20,691 nucleotides of DNA. Origin: DAINBT01 sp036732785. Lineage in GTDB: Bacteria > Planctomycetota > Phycisphaerae > Sedimentisphaerales > SM23-30. This document shows positions 11,501 to 17,200 of the stretch, piece after piece. The stretch spans positions 1 to 20,691 of the forward strand of contig CAZICK010000068.1 in the NCBI GenBank assembly GCA_964537505.1, in the 5' to 3' direction. The notes beneath the pieces are model-generated. The model saw only the letters and a list, made by a program, of their open reading frames with translations, was not told where the DNA came from and ran no database searches. Every line of letters starts with the position of its first letter. The stretch's first letter is position 1. The position numbers and the translations under genes were made by a program.

Positions 11501-11995
11501 AACGGGATTAGACTCGGCCGTCACCGTAATATCACCGCCTTCGTTGAGTACGGCGAACATCCTGGTATCAGGATCGCCTTCATCATCGAAAAGCTCTGCC
11601 CCAGTACTCGGATCGAGAGATGCCACCTCCACAACATAAACCTGGCAATATTCCATATCTTCCGACCACAGATCGTCATCGTCCCTAACCTTCAGGCGAA
11701 CCAGGTAGGTGCCCGCAGAATCGAATGTACAGCTTGCATTGGGATCGTCCTGACTTATCTCACTGGCGCCTTTTGGAAATATCCAGAGATATTCTTCGAT
11801 AGTACCATCAGAATCGTACGAACCGCTGCCGTCAAAATTTACCGTGGTCCCAACACATGCATACGCAGGGTCTTCAGCAATAACAGCCACAGGAGGATAA
11901 GGGTTTTGCTCGCATGCCCAAACTCTGTCAATTGCGGCAAATACAACGAGCAGAAAAGCAACAATCATAAAAATGCCGGTAAATATCCTGTTCAT
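1..11995 (-). CDS. Giant secreted multidomain PKD / TSP3 / beta-helix / LamG / RHS protein, C-terminus outside window
   Basis: One reading frame stays open from the ATG at 11995 to the window edge, giving at least 3,998 residues. I checked the frame at several points along its length. It starts with a hydrophobic signal peptide (MNRIFTGIFMIVAFLL..., likely cleaved after VWA near residue 27). The order is: PKD (about 29-116), Ca-binding repeats (214-312), beta-helix (317-819) interrupted by LamG (421-624), repeats (824-1119), beta-helices (1119-1712), repeats (1712-1966), beta-helices (1966-3016), repeats (3017-3137), then YD repeats from 3139 to the edge, where HYYGHDHIFSVVAL marks entry to the RHS core. 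The start overlaps the upstream TPR gene stop as ATGA, with AAGGAG seven to eight bases before it. Domains are seen by motif. An adhesive or carbohydrate-binding surface role is inferred. The missing tail would normally carry a variable C-terminal domain. Confidence 0.93.
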   Translation of the reverse strand, partial: MNRIFTGIFMIVAFLLVVFAAIDRVWACEQNPYPPVAVIAEDPAYACVGTTVNFDGSGSYDSDGTIEEYLWIFPKGASEISQDDPNASCTFDSAGTYLVRLKVRDDDDLWSEDMEYCQVYVVEVASLDPSTGAELFDDEGDPDTRMFAVLNEGGDITVTAESNPVVSESNLPDCWDLTGGSVQDNLTTLVDRDDPNTEVVCSANSSSKTVIIYSSGDDDGDDMPNDWEAHYDLDGNDPNDADDDLDEDGLTNLAEYESGTNPDNVDTDKDGMPDGWEIDEGFDPLDPADADEDFDSDGYTNLSEFLHGDSDPGDPNDPNEPPYTINIYVPGNAISIQSAIKASIDGDEIEVAEGTYCETINFEGKSITLQSSDPDDWDAIEATIIDPNATGSAVTFANNEDSNSQLVGFTITDGYAGLADTDMAAYWRLDESSGTVAFDSTDNDYDGTISGNPTWQPTGGRMGGALEFDGTGDYVEIEGYKGVTGDLPRTVTAWVRVEPNASGTIVRWGTSNISGATWSNVINADGKLRVAVWGGTVTGDTDIDDDTWHHVAIVLPDKKNVKVEDILLYVDGDQEDTTLTYGTQTIETAVGIDALISYGGSFNGLLDDVRIYDWALSGDDVRRLYEIDGGGIYCQSSDPTISMCVIKDNYAERNGAGIYCYDGSADLANCLIYDNEAGYYGGGISNETSSPAIANITLSGNTAYRGGGLDNDYGSEPLITNAILWGNTASGSGNEVSNSGSSAPSFSYSDIDGCGGSGSWDSDFGTDGGGNIDSDPLFVDDSNDDYHLLTYSPCVDAGDPTSDYSNEPEDNGDRINMGAYGNTTDAAVSDGDGDGMPDIWEVEYGLDPDDPDDAGLDPDNDGLTNLNEYNNGTYPNDSDSDNDGMPDGWEVQYGLNPLDDDADEDPDGDNLNNLGEYNNSCDPNDSDSDGDDLPDGWEVQYGLDPLDDNANEDPDDDDLDNLEEYNNGSCPNDSDSDNDGMPDGWEVRNNLDPSDDSDASEDILDEDDLVNLDEYNNGTNPNDSDTDNDLMPDGWEVQYGLNPLDNDDADEDADSDGLTNLYEYNNDIYPNDSDSDNDGMLDGWEVDEGFDPLDLDDADEDFDEDNYTNLSEFLHDETDPNDPNSYPTSNITIYVPANAISIQSAINASIDGDVIEVAEGTYVENVDFDGKNITLTSTDPYDWDVVAATIIDPSSGCGVELIDGEDDAVLQGFTVSGASSSVNVNNVDAKIQWCIIENNTSYGIYAANCACEITNCKIRDNGTDGIFIYGSEAGLAITNSWIYDNGDAGLCTVFSNAACEFRNNTVCGNDDYGVVVPGATGGLVTITNCILWDNDDDLSNCSAMYSCIEDGDGVSDPNNHNIDDNPLFVDDPNSDYHLTMDSPCIDTGDPGGSYGGQVDIDSDVRVCGDYVDMGADEFYPVHNTTRKLWYATIQDAIEEAVDGDTIVIAKGIYQEAIDFGHRAINLASTDPNDPDVVADTIIDPNDSYQTVVVFGRTEGDNNPTLSGLTITGGMAGISCDVNSSPEISRCIISNNDTAGIHSVQASPTISYCVITNNNHGLMYFISGYYSSMVTVTNSVIADNTEAGVTTGSAVGITNGSLAITNCTIAGNGEYGLYKVVGDVTVSNSIIWGNEDNLYLSDGEIAYSCIEGEELGGTNISNYPHFDDPDNGDYHLASWSPCIDAGDPNSDYSNEPGSGGGRINMGAYGNTSEAALASEDEDEDGLPDDWELLYWPGDDPNQHDPEDDPDSDDLDNEQEYQFGSDPNDSDSDDDGMPDGWEYDYNLDPLDDDADGDPDEDELSNLGEYTNLCEPNDSDSDDDGMLDGWEVDNNLDPTDPDDVDDDDDSDDLTNLEEYQAGTDPADSDSDDDNIPDGWEVQYGLDPTDDSDADEDADSDGLANYGEYSNSSSPNDSDSDDDGMADGWEVDNWLDPVNPNDAELDLDTDDYSNIVEFLHDSDPNDSNDLPQAITITVPTEIGSIQQAIDWSIDGDIIKVSRGTYVENVDFDGKNITLTGINPDSWDVTAATIIDPNDTDSGSYGVEFSGGEDSNAVLAGLTIRRAYNGVYVGGADPVIKNCIIKESCYGIYCDSSSPTITNNKIIDNDNEGIYVYDTGSVPVIKNNWIYDNETGIEFDSVTSAATVRNNTIVYNSDAGIYVDSDPNTVAPNISNCILWNPSGDDLNGCSATYSCIYDGDAGDYNISSYPYFVDAPKDDFCIDRDSSCKGAGDPNGTYTGETDINGQVREVHTVDIGADEVCEVHNTVADEWYTGIQDAIDDADPNDVIMVYEWTFEENIDFDGLAITLTSTNPESWQVMENTIISAYAPNDPVVTFESGEDNNSVLTGFTLRDSDYGVYCDNSSSPSIIRCIIRNNTEGIYCNSGAPLIARNVICYNGDDSGDGAAIVSNSSTPPTIRSNWIYDNDSGIEFTGATSAAAVYNNTIADNYRLDPNYPEAVGIYVDPNSTEPDVANCILRGNDDDLDGCSVTYSCVVDPSDLGDPNSTHNFDSDPKFSPDSDNYSLLAESACVLSGNTSIVGSGDLNLNGEPLIVDSGGETTTCSGAVVGIPWFVDDDSEYSSNPNYNDSYDDPSWGTSWDTAFRYLQDALKNPNLNKGDYIMVAGGTYYPDEGMGITERDQNETFHLISEITIYGGFAGDPEDPTEDLFNELFDLDARDFATNETILSGDLDGNNEPDNNSYLVVVVGYDTVIDGFTIEYGYGGYGGGLYIAPTSPTVRECVFRKNRALYGGAVCCEDGSSATFINCLFTENISTTTSGYGGGGAVDLFCCRTPTFSHCIFRGNEAASAGGGMRSEASGPVLNNCIFEGNTAANGGAIYRIGGYVGAGELTNCILNSNSASECGGGIYHNGSSVGEFNQTNCTFIGNSAGEEGGGMYNTNSAEPTITNCIFWDDEASVSGNEIYNDGTSCPIISYCDIEGCGGTGDGWDDDLGTDGGGNIGSDPCFIDADGDDDIPGNADDDLHLQTYSPCVDTGDPTSDYSNEPPPSGGRINMGAYGNTDEAAVGDGDEDGDGDGLPDIWEWQYRPYLDIYADDAIEDPDEDGLNNMEEYNNSTDPTKSDSDGDGLPDGWEVEYGLDPLDDGTVDEDNGATGNPDGDDLTNLEEYQKGFNPTLPNNDGDPVTASEYDDASGVIKKQGQYEVRDGEVVCLSETRYDYDKLGRQWRTRQLADPASGTDNTKDMITITTYDVMGNVKKTAQKATEGSGYDNPDIIASCDIVTENVYSSGKLTKTIDPEGNQTEYKYDSNGRLYQVVQLNNPAASGDDVTITTNEYDAAGRLEKVTDAEGNYHGYTFDSLGHTIKEIAYDDTSTALMQIRSEYDGMGHVTRQAVMADATTLDTTSIDTTEDMVTDYGYDSNDDDYPGMLTSQTVYYGGDPASEATTTYHYDGLGRQDTIVDPLGNETQLTYNAVDQITQRRQVNDDPLGEDDQVITTDYVFDPLGRMIEERALPDPDDPDTYLATEYKYDGRGNLVKKTDPKEIVTTYAYNALGRQTEMVVDVGGGGIEQKTKWTYDRLGRQDSIIGYANGTTAQTTQYDYDKLGRVKIITYPDNEKIEYGYEGDGTYDNYGRSPDARTDQRGWVTAYTYDYLGRLEVKSITVDSVTTTETFTYDGLSRMLTAEKEVDSSAISFTEFTYNDLGKVNYTDETILGGSEVNIDYDYDQAGNLTQITYPDSYAVDIMPDPLGRIDTITVDSTDVVTYKYLGSKMFQRNYPEPDVTYDIEYNDLGQATRHYTYKNGTPADTTITDFGYIFDDNGNITDQSFDHRGSTPTPYNEYTYDNLDRVTQAEYLVGVQTVDEEFIYDDLGNRTSVELRDDNTETYAVNNLTNRYNETTGGPYDIELEYDDAGNMTTDHNNYEYLYDYENRLVKITDGVYNIAEYTYDALGRRIEMKVYDNGEVDSVTRYYYNNNWQVLAETDYDSSGPTETQLRDYIYGNYIDEVLIMTDDSDAEHYYGHDHIFSVVALIEDDGDVEERYEYDAY
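2585..2945 (-). repeat. Thrombospondin-3-like Ca-binding array D (2 units)
   Basis: Two units: DGDGDGLPDIWEWQYRPYL and KSDSDGDGLPDGWEVEYGL, each with an acidic tail and NNMEEYNN or NLEEYQKG. Unlike arrays A-C this one leads into the RHS region rather than into another beta-helix, through a short NDGDPVTASEYDD linker. Confidence 0.87.
2950..6100 (-). other. Beta-helix modules 4, 5 and 6
   Basis: Module 4 starts IGSIQQAIDWSIDGDIIKV near 6070. Module 5 starts YTGIQDAIDDADPNDVIMV near 5190. Module 6 starts SWDTAFRYLQDALKNP near 4225 and continues with VAGGTYYPDEG and IYGGFAGDP. The last rungs (about 3180-3840) repeat xNCxFxxNxAxxGGGxY every 23-25 residues, resembling the GGAI/FxxN repeats of chlamydial-type polymorphic membrane proteins. 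The module 6 closing block matches that of module 1 almost exactly. Confidence 0.8.
2997..3046. repeat. Long direct repeat, copy 1 (beta-helix 6 exit)
   Basis: This 50-bp stretch matches 9576-9625 with a single difference by eye (T versus C near 3028). It encodes the shared PCVDxGDPTSDYSNEP block that closes beta-helix modules 1 and 6. Near-identity at DNA level over 6.6 kb suggests recent duplication or gene conversion within the gene. Confidence 0.85.
6100..6860 (-). repeat. Thrombospondin-3-like Ca-binding array C (5 units)
   Basis: Five units spaced about 145 bp, with NDSDSDDDGMPDGWEYDYN and variants DGMLDGWEV, DNIPDGWEV and DGMADGWEV, each followed by an acidic stretch and a LxNxxEY phrase. 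The array ends in EFLHDSDPND just before beta-helix module 4, the same joint as in arrays A and B. Confidence 0.9.
6860..8640 (-). other. Beta-helix modules 2 and 3
   Basis: Module 2 begins ISIQSAINASIDGDVIEVAEGTY near 8600 and ends with DYHLTMDSPCIDTGDP and VDMGADEF near 7790. Module 3 begins immediately after (TIQDAIEEAVDGDTIVIAKGIY, near 7720) and ends SPCIDAGDP and RINMGAYGNT near 6880. Rungs are typified by ITNCxIxxN and GIYxxN. Module 2 shares long identical DNA with module 4, suggesting duplication. Confidence 0.82.
8640..9525 (-). repeat. Thrombospondin-3-like Ca-binding array B (6 units)
   Basis: Six units of 144-150 bp, each containing NDSDSDNDGMPDGWEV, QYGLNPLDDDADED, then NLxEYNN. 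The repeated Trp-Glu codons fall near 8740, 8887, 9036, 9180, 9325 and 9472. The DNA is visibly repetitive as well as the protein. The array is strongly acidic and is expected to be Ca-dependent and rod-like. Confidence 0.9.
9576..9625. repeat. Long direct repeat, copy 2 (beta-helix 1 exit)
   Basis: Partner of 2997-3046: 31 identical bases, one mismatch, then 18 identical bases. Homologous recombination between the two copies would remove about 6.6 kb in frame, since the offset of 6,579 bp is a multiple of three. Confidence 0.85.
10125..10736 (-). other. LamG / concanavalin-like domain inserted in beta-helix 1
   Basis: Residues about 421-624 run from AAYWRLDESSGTVAFDS through GGALEFDGTGDYVEI, VTAWVRVEP, TWHHVAIV, LYVDGDQ and FNGLLDDVRIYDWALS. 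This is a complete Laminin_G_3-type jelly roll: N-terminal YWRLDE, central WHHVA and C-terminal DDVRIYxxAL. These domains bind glycans or proteins. The flanking text (GFTITDGYA before, GGGIYCQSSDPTI after) would join into one uninterrupted beta-helix if LamG were removed. Confidence 0.88.
11060..11355 (-). repeat. Thrombospondin-3-like Ca-binding array A (2 units)
   Basis: Two copies of a roughly 48-residue unit with DxDxDGxxDxWE, then (D/E)DxDxDGxTNLxEY. Spaced acidic residues followed by Trp-Glu are the signature of bacterial TSP3/EF-hand-like calcium-binding repeats. The array ends in EFLHGDSDP, a phrase that recurs at the end of arrays B and C immediately before the next beta-helix. Confidence 0.85.
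11650..11910 (-). other. PKD-type domain of the giant protein
   Basis: Residues about 29-116 read as an Ig-like PKD fold: VNFDGSGSYDSDGTI, then EEYLWIFP, then CTFDSAGTYLVRLKVRDDD. This matches the family pattern of a Ser-rich strand, an aromatic centre and a GTYxVxLxVxD end. PKD domains are extracellular spacer or binding modules. Residues 116-214 after it are not assignable beyond a beta-rich, Asp-rich character. Confidence 0.8.
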
Positions 11996-13530
11996 CCCTG
12001 ATCTCCTTCATTCCCCGCTGGATGATGCTTTAGCCAATTACGCGCCGCCTTCGCTGCCGGACAATCGGGATATTCTTGTACGACCAATTCGTATGCAGAT
12101 CTGGTTCTGGCCATAGCCTCAGACTTACTGATAACACCCCTGTCCCCCAGTTTCTCATAGTTGTAGCCGACAAGAAACTGAATATGCCATGCATATTTGT
12201 AGTCCGGCTGAACAGCGAGGAGCCTCTCATAAGATTCTATCATTTCTTCATGCCGGCCCCATTTGCGATAACTATCCGCCAACCAGAAACAGGCATCGAT
12301 AGTACCACTACACTGGGGAAATTTTTCTATCATCATTTCCCCCACAGCCATGGCATCCTGAAAATGACCCGTAGCCTCCCGGACTAGGCCGGCTTTCTCC
12401 TTTTCCAGGCCCATAGCGTAATACTCCCTGCCCACATCCCACAGCCTCGTTGGCAACCTCGGATCATCAGCGTAATCGGTCAGCAACTTATTGAAACTAG
12501 CCTCAACAGCATTAGGGTCGCCCAACCGAGCATTCATCACCGTCACACCCATCTGGGCCCATATCGCACGCTTATCTTCCGGCTGGTTATCGACAATATA
12601 TTGATATATCTGGCGAGCATCCTCATACTGTTTCGATCTGCGATAGTCATCTGCCACCAGATAAATGGCCTCGCCTATCCGCTCATCTTCCGCATAATCC
12701 CGCACCAGTGTATCAAGGTCAATACCAGCAGCATCCTCATTCCCAAGCCGCGCATTGCAAATCCCCAGCCCTACATTCGCCCAGAACGCAACCTCCTCAT
12801 CAGGCTGGTTGTCAACAATATACTGGTAAAGGCTATGGGCCTCCTGATATTTCTGTTGCCTGCGGTACCATTGGGCTATCTCGCATGCTGCATCTGCTAT
12901 CTTTTCATGGCCGTAATAGTCCCTAAACAGTTTGTCAACTGCCACAGCCGCCACATCATAGTCATACCGGGAAATATCCAATATCGCTATGCCCGCCTGC
13001 GACCACATCGCCCCATCTTCCTGCGGGTGGTTGTCAATAACATATTGATACAACTTAAGGGCGGTTTCGTGATACTCAAACCAGCGATAATGGTCCGCCA
13101 CATCGCGAAGGGCACTTGCCATTTGCCCGTCGTCGGCATCACAGACCATCAACTCCTGCAAAGCTGTTTGCGCCTCGGTTGGCTTGGCCCAGGCGATATA
13201 GGAGATGGTAAGGCCCTGTTGCGCTGCAAAAGCATAGTCACTATCGGGATACTGTTGGATAATCTGGATATAGCTCTGCGTGGCCAGTTTGAAATCTTCG
13301 TCCAACCGATAAGCAAAAGCCTCCTCCATCGCCACACTCGCCTGATCCACAGGTAATTCTTCGGCCGTTTGGATAGCTGCTGATTCATCGCCTGTCTGTT
13401 CAGAGCCTACCCCCCCATCCACTTGGGCAAAGGCAAACATCTTCACAAAATATAATATCAACCCCAAAACCATAATCGGCAGAATAATCTTCACCGCAAC
13501 TTTACCGGCCCGCCAAATTACTTTAGCCAT
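11992..13530 (-). CDS. Membrane-anchored TPR-repeat protein
   Basis: The protein is 512 residues. A basic N-terminus and one hydrophobic segment (about 14-35, VKIILPIMVLGLILYF) indicate a signal anchor or uncleaved signal peptide. From about residue 72 it is helical repeat throughout. The clearest unit is 74 residues long: YQYVIDNHP at 161, YQYIVDNQP at 235 and again at 309, each followed by WAxxGxxxxNARLG, a LxxDY helix and a VAxxYRxxxxY helix. Each unit is therefore a fused pair of TPRs. The last part (about 415-500) resembles BamD/CpoB-like TPRs with YERLLAVQPDYKYAW. The start is supported by AGGAGA eight bases or so upstream. It overlaps the giant gene by 4 nt and lies 18 nt after the pseudo-peptidase. 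A scaffolding or chaperone role for the secreted partners is inferred. Confidence 0.92.
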   Translation of the reverse strand: MAKVIWRAGKVAVKIILPIMVLGLILYFVKMFAFAQVDGGVGSEQTGDESAAIQTAEELPVDQASVAMEEAFAYRLDEDFKLATQSYIQIIQQYPDSDYAFAAQQGLTISYIAWAKPTEAQTALQELMVCDADDGQMASALRDVADHYRWFEYHETALKLYQYVIDNHPQEDGAMWSQAGIAILDISRYDYDVAAVAVDKLFRDYYGHEKIADAACEIAQWYRRQQKYQEAHSLYQYIVDNQPDEEVAFWANVGLGICNARLGNEDAAGIDLDTLVRDYAEDERIGEAIYLVADDYRRSKQYEDARQIYQYIVDNQPEDKRAIWAQMGVTVMNARLGDPNAVEASFNKLLTDYADDPRLPTRLWDVGREYYAMGLEKEKAGLVREATGHFQDAMAVGEMMIEKFPQCSGTIDACFWLADSYRKWGRHEEMIESYERLLAVQPDYKYAWHIQFLVGYNYEKLGDRGVISKSEAMARTRSAYELVVQEYPDCPAAKAARNWLKHHPAGNEGDQG

Positions 13531-13548
13531 AACTAAATTCTCCTATAC

Positions 13549-14229
13549 TTACTGCCTGACCTGTTTATCTCCTTCTCTATCGCTTCCTGTTAAAAAACCC
13601 TGCGTAAATGCTTTTATACGCTTGCTTTCCAGAACATGATTCTGTCCCGGCTCTGCAATTGCTGACAAATTCTTTGCCTGAAGCCATTGACCAAAACCTT
13701 CGGCGCCAAATCCTGCAGCAGCCAAATGGTGTCCAACAATTCTATCTGTTTGCAATGTGTAATCCTTTTGCATGACTCTTTCTATCGAATTATTTAACGT
13801 ATCCGCCTTATGATCTCGGAGAATTGATTTTGTAGCCATCGTATCGGCAATCATCGCTGCAACTGCATCGTCATTAAGCCTGTCGAACAACGCGTAATCA
13901 ATATAAATCCAAGGGCTGTCGGCGTCAGAGTTATTCTCTGACCCGAAGGCAACAGTATAGTTACTGTGATTGACCTTATTGAGCCTGTCAGTTAATTTCT
14001 GCAGCCGTTCAAAATCAGAGATACAATCGCTTCTGCCCGTTTGAGCCTTGATACGGTCTTTTTGGGCTAATTGCTTATTACCCGATTGTTTTACTGTCCC
14101 CGTGTTTCTTGGTTTCTTAGTGATGCCTTCAGATGCGCTTTTGTGGCATCCAACCGTGCATGCCACCACCATCGCAAAACAGGCTAAACCAAAAACAATC
14201 CTAATTGACATCCATTTATTCCTCTTCAT
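13549..14229 (-). CDS. Putative lipoprotein, degenerate M48-like metallopeptidase fold
   Basis: The protein is 226 residues. A basic start and hydrophobic segment end at Cys24 (VVAC) or Cys28 (TVGC), so lipid attachment is likely. Residues 92-210 follow M48 peptidase order: NYTVAFGSENN and YIDYALFDRLNDDAVAAMIADTMAT (113-133, broken here only as one segment of the helix) sit where the family has its active-site helix; TDRIVGHHLAAAGFG (161-175) matches the family's EAD...MAxAGY segment; NHVLESKRIKAF (197-208) matches THPxxxxRI. The HExxH helix here reads D129-T130-M-A-T133 and the third ligand is Q160, so zinc binding and catalysis should be lost. The start overlaps the upstream rhs gene by 14 nt, with AGGAGG about 11 bases upstream. 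Met7 is an alternative start with its own GAGGA. The family match is by eye and moderately sure; the gene itself is sure. Confidence 0.85.
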   Translation of the reverse strand: MKRNKWMSIRIVFGLACFAMVVACTVGCHKSASEGITKKPRNTGTVKQSGNKQLAQKDRIKAQTGRSDCISDFERLQKLTDRLNKVNHSNYTVAFGSENNSDADSPWIYIDYALFDRLNDDAVAAMIADTMATKSILRDHKADTLNNSIERVMQKDYTLQTDRIVGHHLAAAGFGAEGFGQWLQAKNLSAIAEPGQNHVLESKRIKAFTQGFLTGSDREGDKQVRQ

Positions 14230-17200
14230 CGTATACCATGCCTCCTACGGTTTGTTCTAACCGATCGAAGTTGTCATACTTGTAAGCGGTTTTTACACGC
14301 TTGGGGTTTCCGTCGGGATCCGTATAAGGAACTGTTTTTTCGATCATATTGCCGTTGGCATCGTATTTGAATGTCGTAACAGCAGCTTCGAAATCCTCTT
14401 CTTCCACAGGGTCATAGTATCCTACAATCTGCTTTACTACTAAACCTCTGCCATCACGTTCGGTTTTGGTCCATTTCCCATTTGGCAGCGTTGTCTTTAC
14501 CAATTCGCCCTGGTTGTTGTATTCGTATTCTGTCTTAAGAGCTAAACCATCTGCATCTTCAATCACAGCCTTGCGGCGTCCCAGAAAGTCATATTCGTAC
14601 TTAGTCTTAACCCAAGTTATACCAGGATCACCAAAGTCAAACTCCTCATTATGCTTGGCTCTTTCTGTGAACTCCACTCGTCCATCATCATCGTAGGTAT
14701 ATTTTGTCTGCGAAATCAGTACTAAATCCGGATCGGCGTCATTGGGGTCACTGACATCAGACAGAACAAATTCACTGGCCAATTGGCCGGACAAATGGTA
14801 ACTGCTTCCTGTAACGACCCCGTCCGAGCGAATCACACGGGTCTGTTGACCAAAGTCATTGTATCTGTATTCCGTGCTCTCATCCGGTTCCACAGGGTAA
14901 CCACCATTATAAAAATAGACCTCCTGCCTTTTAAGCAATCCAGGCACTCCGTCAGTACCACTATAAACATAGACAATTTTCTTGATTTCTGTGCAGTTGC
15001 CCCCGTTCTCGTCACAGATTGCTTCCTCTTCCTGGTAGATACGTCTGGCCTGATCGTACAAATATGTAGTCACTATCCGTCCATTGGGAATCTCTATGCC
15101 TTCAGTATTATAAGGTTCCTTCCTCTCCTGTAATAATCCTTCAGAATTGTAACTGTATTTCGTCACAGCTCCCCTTGCATCGGTATATTCTGTTACGCGA
15201 CCATTGCCATCATACTTGTACACTTCCACATTGCTGTTTATCTCGTTTTGGGTATCACGGATATACGATGTCTGAGTACCTGTTTGATAAACATCGTCAT
15301 AGTCATACTCAGTGATACTCTGCTTCTTGCCGGAAGGATATTTCACTGTTTTCGTAGAGTCGCCGGCATCGCTTTCGTAGCTGTAATATGTTGCGTATGC
15401 CTTACCTGTTGGATTACCGGGGTAGTCATCCTCGTCGAATTCGTAGATTTTATCATATTCGATCTTCATGATAACATCGGAGAAAGAACCACCCGCATAG
15501 TAGTATTTGACCACTCTGTATTCATCATTGCTGACCCATGTTTTCTCAATGACCGAACTGTCACCGCCATCATATTCCCAGTCCTTGAACTTCGTAGCGG
15601 TCTTACTGCCACCGGGATCCTCTATGGCATACTGTGACTCCAGCAACGGTTCGGGCAAATAGACATAGTCGCGATCATCCGGTCCATCCGCTCCTGGAAT
15701 ATCCAGCGTATATTCATTCTGAAGGATAATATCATCTTTAGAATTGAACTTCTTCTTGACCAGCCCTTCGTATCTTTCGTCTCCCTCTTCCTCGCCATCA
15801 TAATATTCATAACTCTCAAAACCGCCGGCTCCGCCCCCGCAACCACTCGAACAACCGCCGGAATATTTCGTCAATTGCCCCTTTTCATCAAACTCAACAT
15901 GCCATTTGCGTAGTGGACTGCTCCCAATTTCCTTGTTATAATAATACACATCCGCATTGACCCAGTCGAACCAATAGTACCGCTTAGTGGTCGGATCGCT
16001 CGCAGGGGTTTCGGTCTCATCACCATCATAAATATACAGTATCTTGGCGGGGCTGTTTGTCTGGTAATTCAAACGCCAGATTATTGTCTTATAACCCGCC
16101 TGATAAGGGCAATACTTGATCGAGCTCAGCAAATATTTGGTGGGATTATCCTCAGGATCGCTCGCCGGCTTGTTGCAATAGAAATAGAAATCTCCTAAAG
16201 TGCTGCCCAGGCTGAGTTTGATACATTTTTCACCGGACACAAGACTCCAGCCACTCTCCGACATATACTGTGGCAAGACATAGTCATAATAGCTTAAAGT
16301 TGACTCACAATCTGCAGATACGTCTTTTTCCCATGCCGGCACTTTGACTCTATACCAATACTGACTTGGCATAGGATTACTAACGTCGTTATTCGCCCCG
16401 CCAAACCACTTACGCGTCCTCTCACAGTCCCCACCTTCATCATAGTGGCCATAATCCAGGTCACACCATTGCTTGAAAGTGAAATAAGGCGCACCAGAAC
16501 AACTTCGGATGACACCCTGATAGCATTCACAATATTCATCTTTCGGCCATGGCTCATCACCAAGTTCCTCCATACAATCAAAATCCGAACGCGGCAGCCC
16601 CCACTCATAATTTGTGGTCATCCACCATTCCGTTTGATGCCAGTCCTGCACATCAAGATCGAACGATTCAGGCCCACTATATTGACGTGGGATTGCGTCT
16701 ATCCAGGCCAGACTGGAACTGGGGCTAAAACTGCCGGGATCGAAAAGAATCTTGAACGGGTCAAAGTTTGTTCGCTCGTTTAGCTCGACCGTTATCGAGC
16801 CTTTTATACGGTCAGCACGCGTTCCGTAAATGTCATTGTTATGCTCAGGAGGGTACGGACACGCGTCCGAGGGGGGATGTATATATAGATAACTGTCTAT
16901 ACAAATAGAAAAAGAGGCGCCACGTAACCGGTTTTTTTTGTTGCTGGGCTTTAAACCACCCCATCCACTAGTTGTATCGAGTATACATGTCGTATCTCCT
17001 GGTGTAGAAAATCCTAGCGGTTGCGTACTATACTCACATGGAATCTTACTGTCCCCACATTTACATTCAATCTTTTTAATGGTCCCGTACCCTAGGTCAA
17101 TTCCGTTTGGGAAAAAAGCATCAAAATCTTCTTGAGAGCCGCCTATTTTTATGATGGAGATAAAACCTTTAAGCCGACCACATGGAGAAAAATCTAACCA

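Noticed and set aside
12601..13356. 251-codon hydrophobic plus-strand frame
   Set aside because: Antisense to the TPR gene, whose coding strand has clear repeats, a start site and operon spacing.
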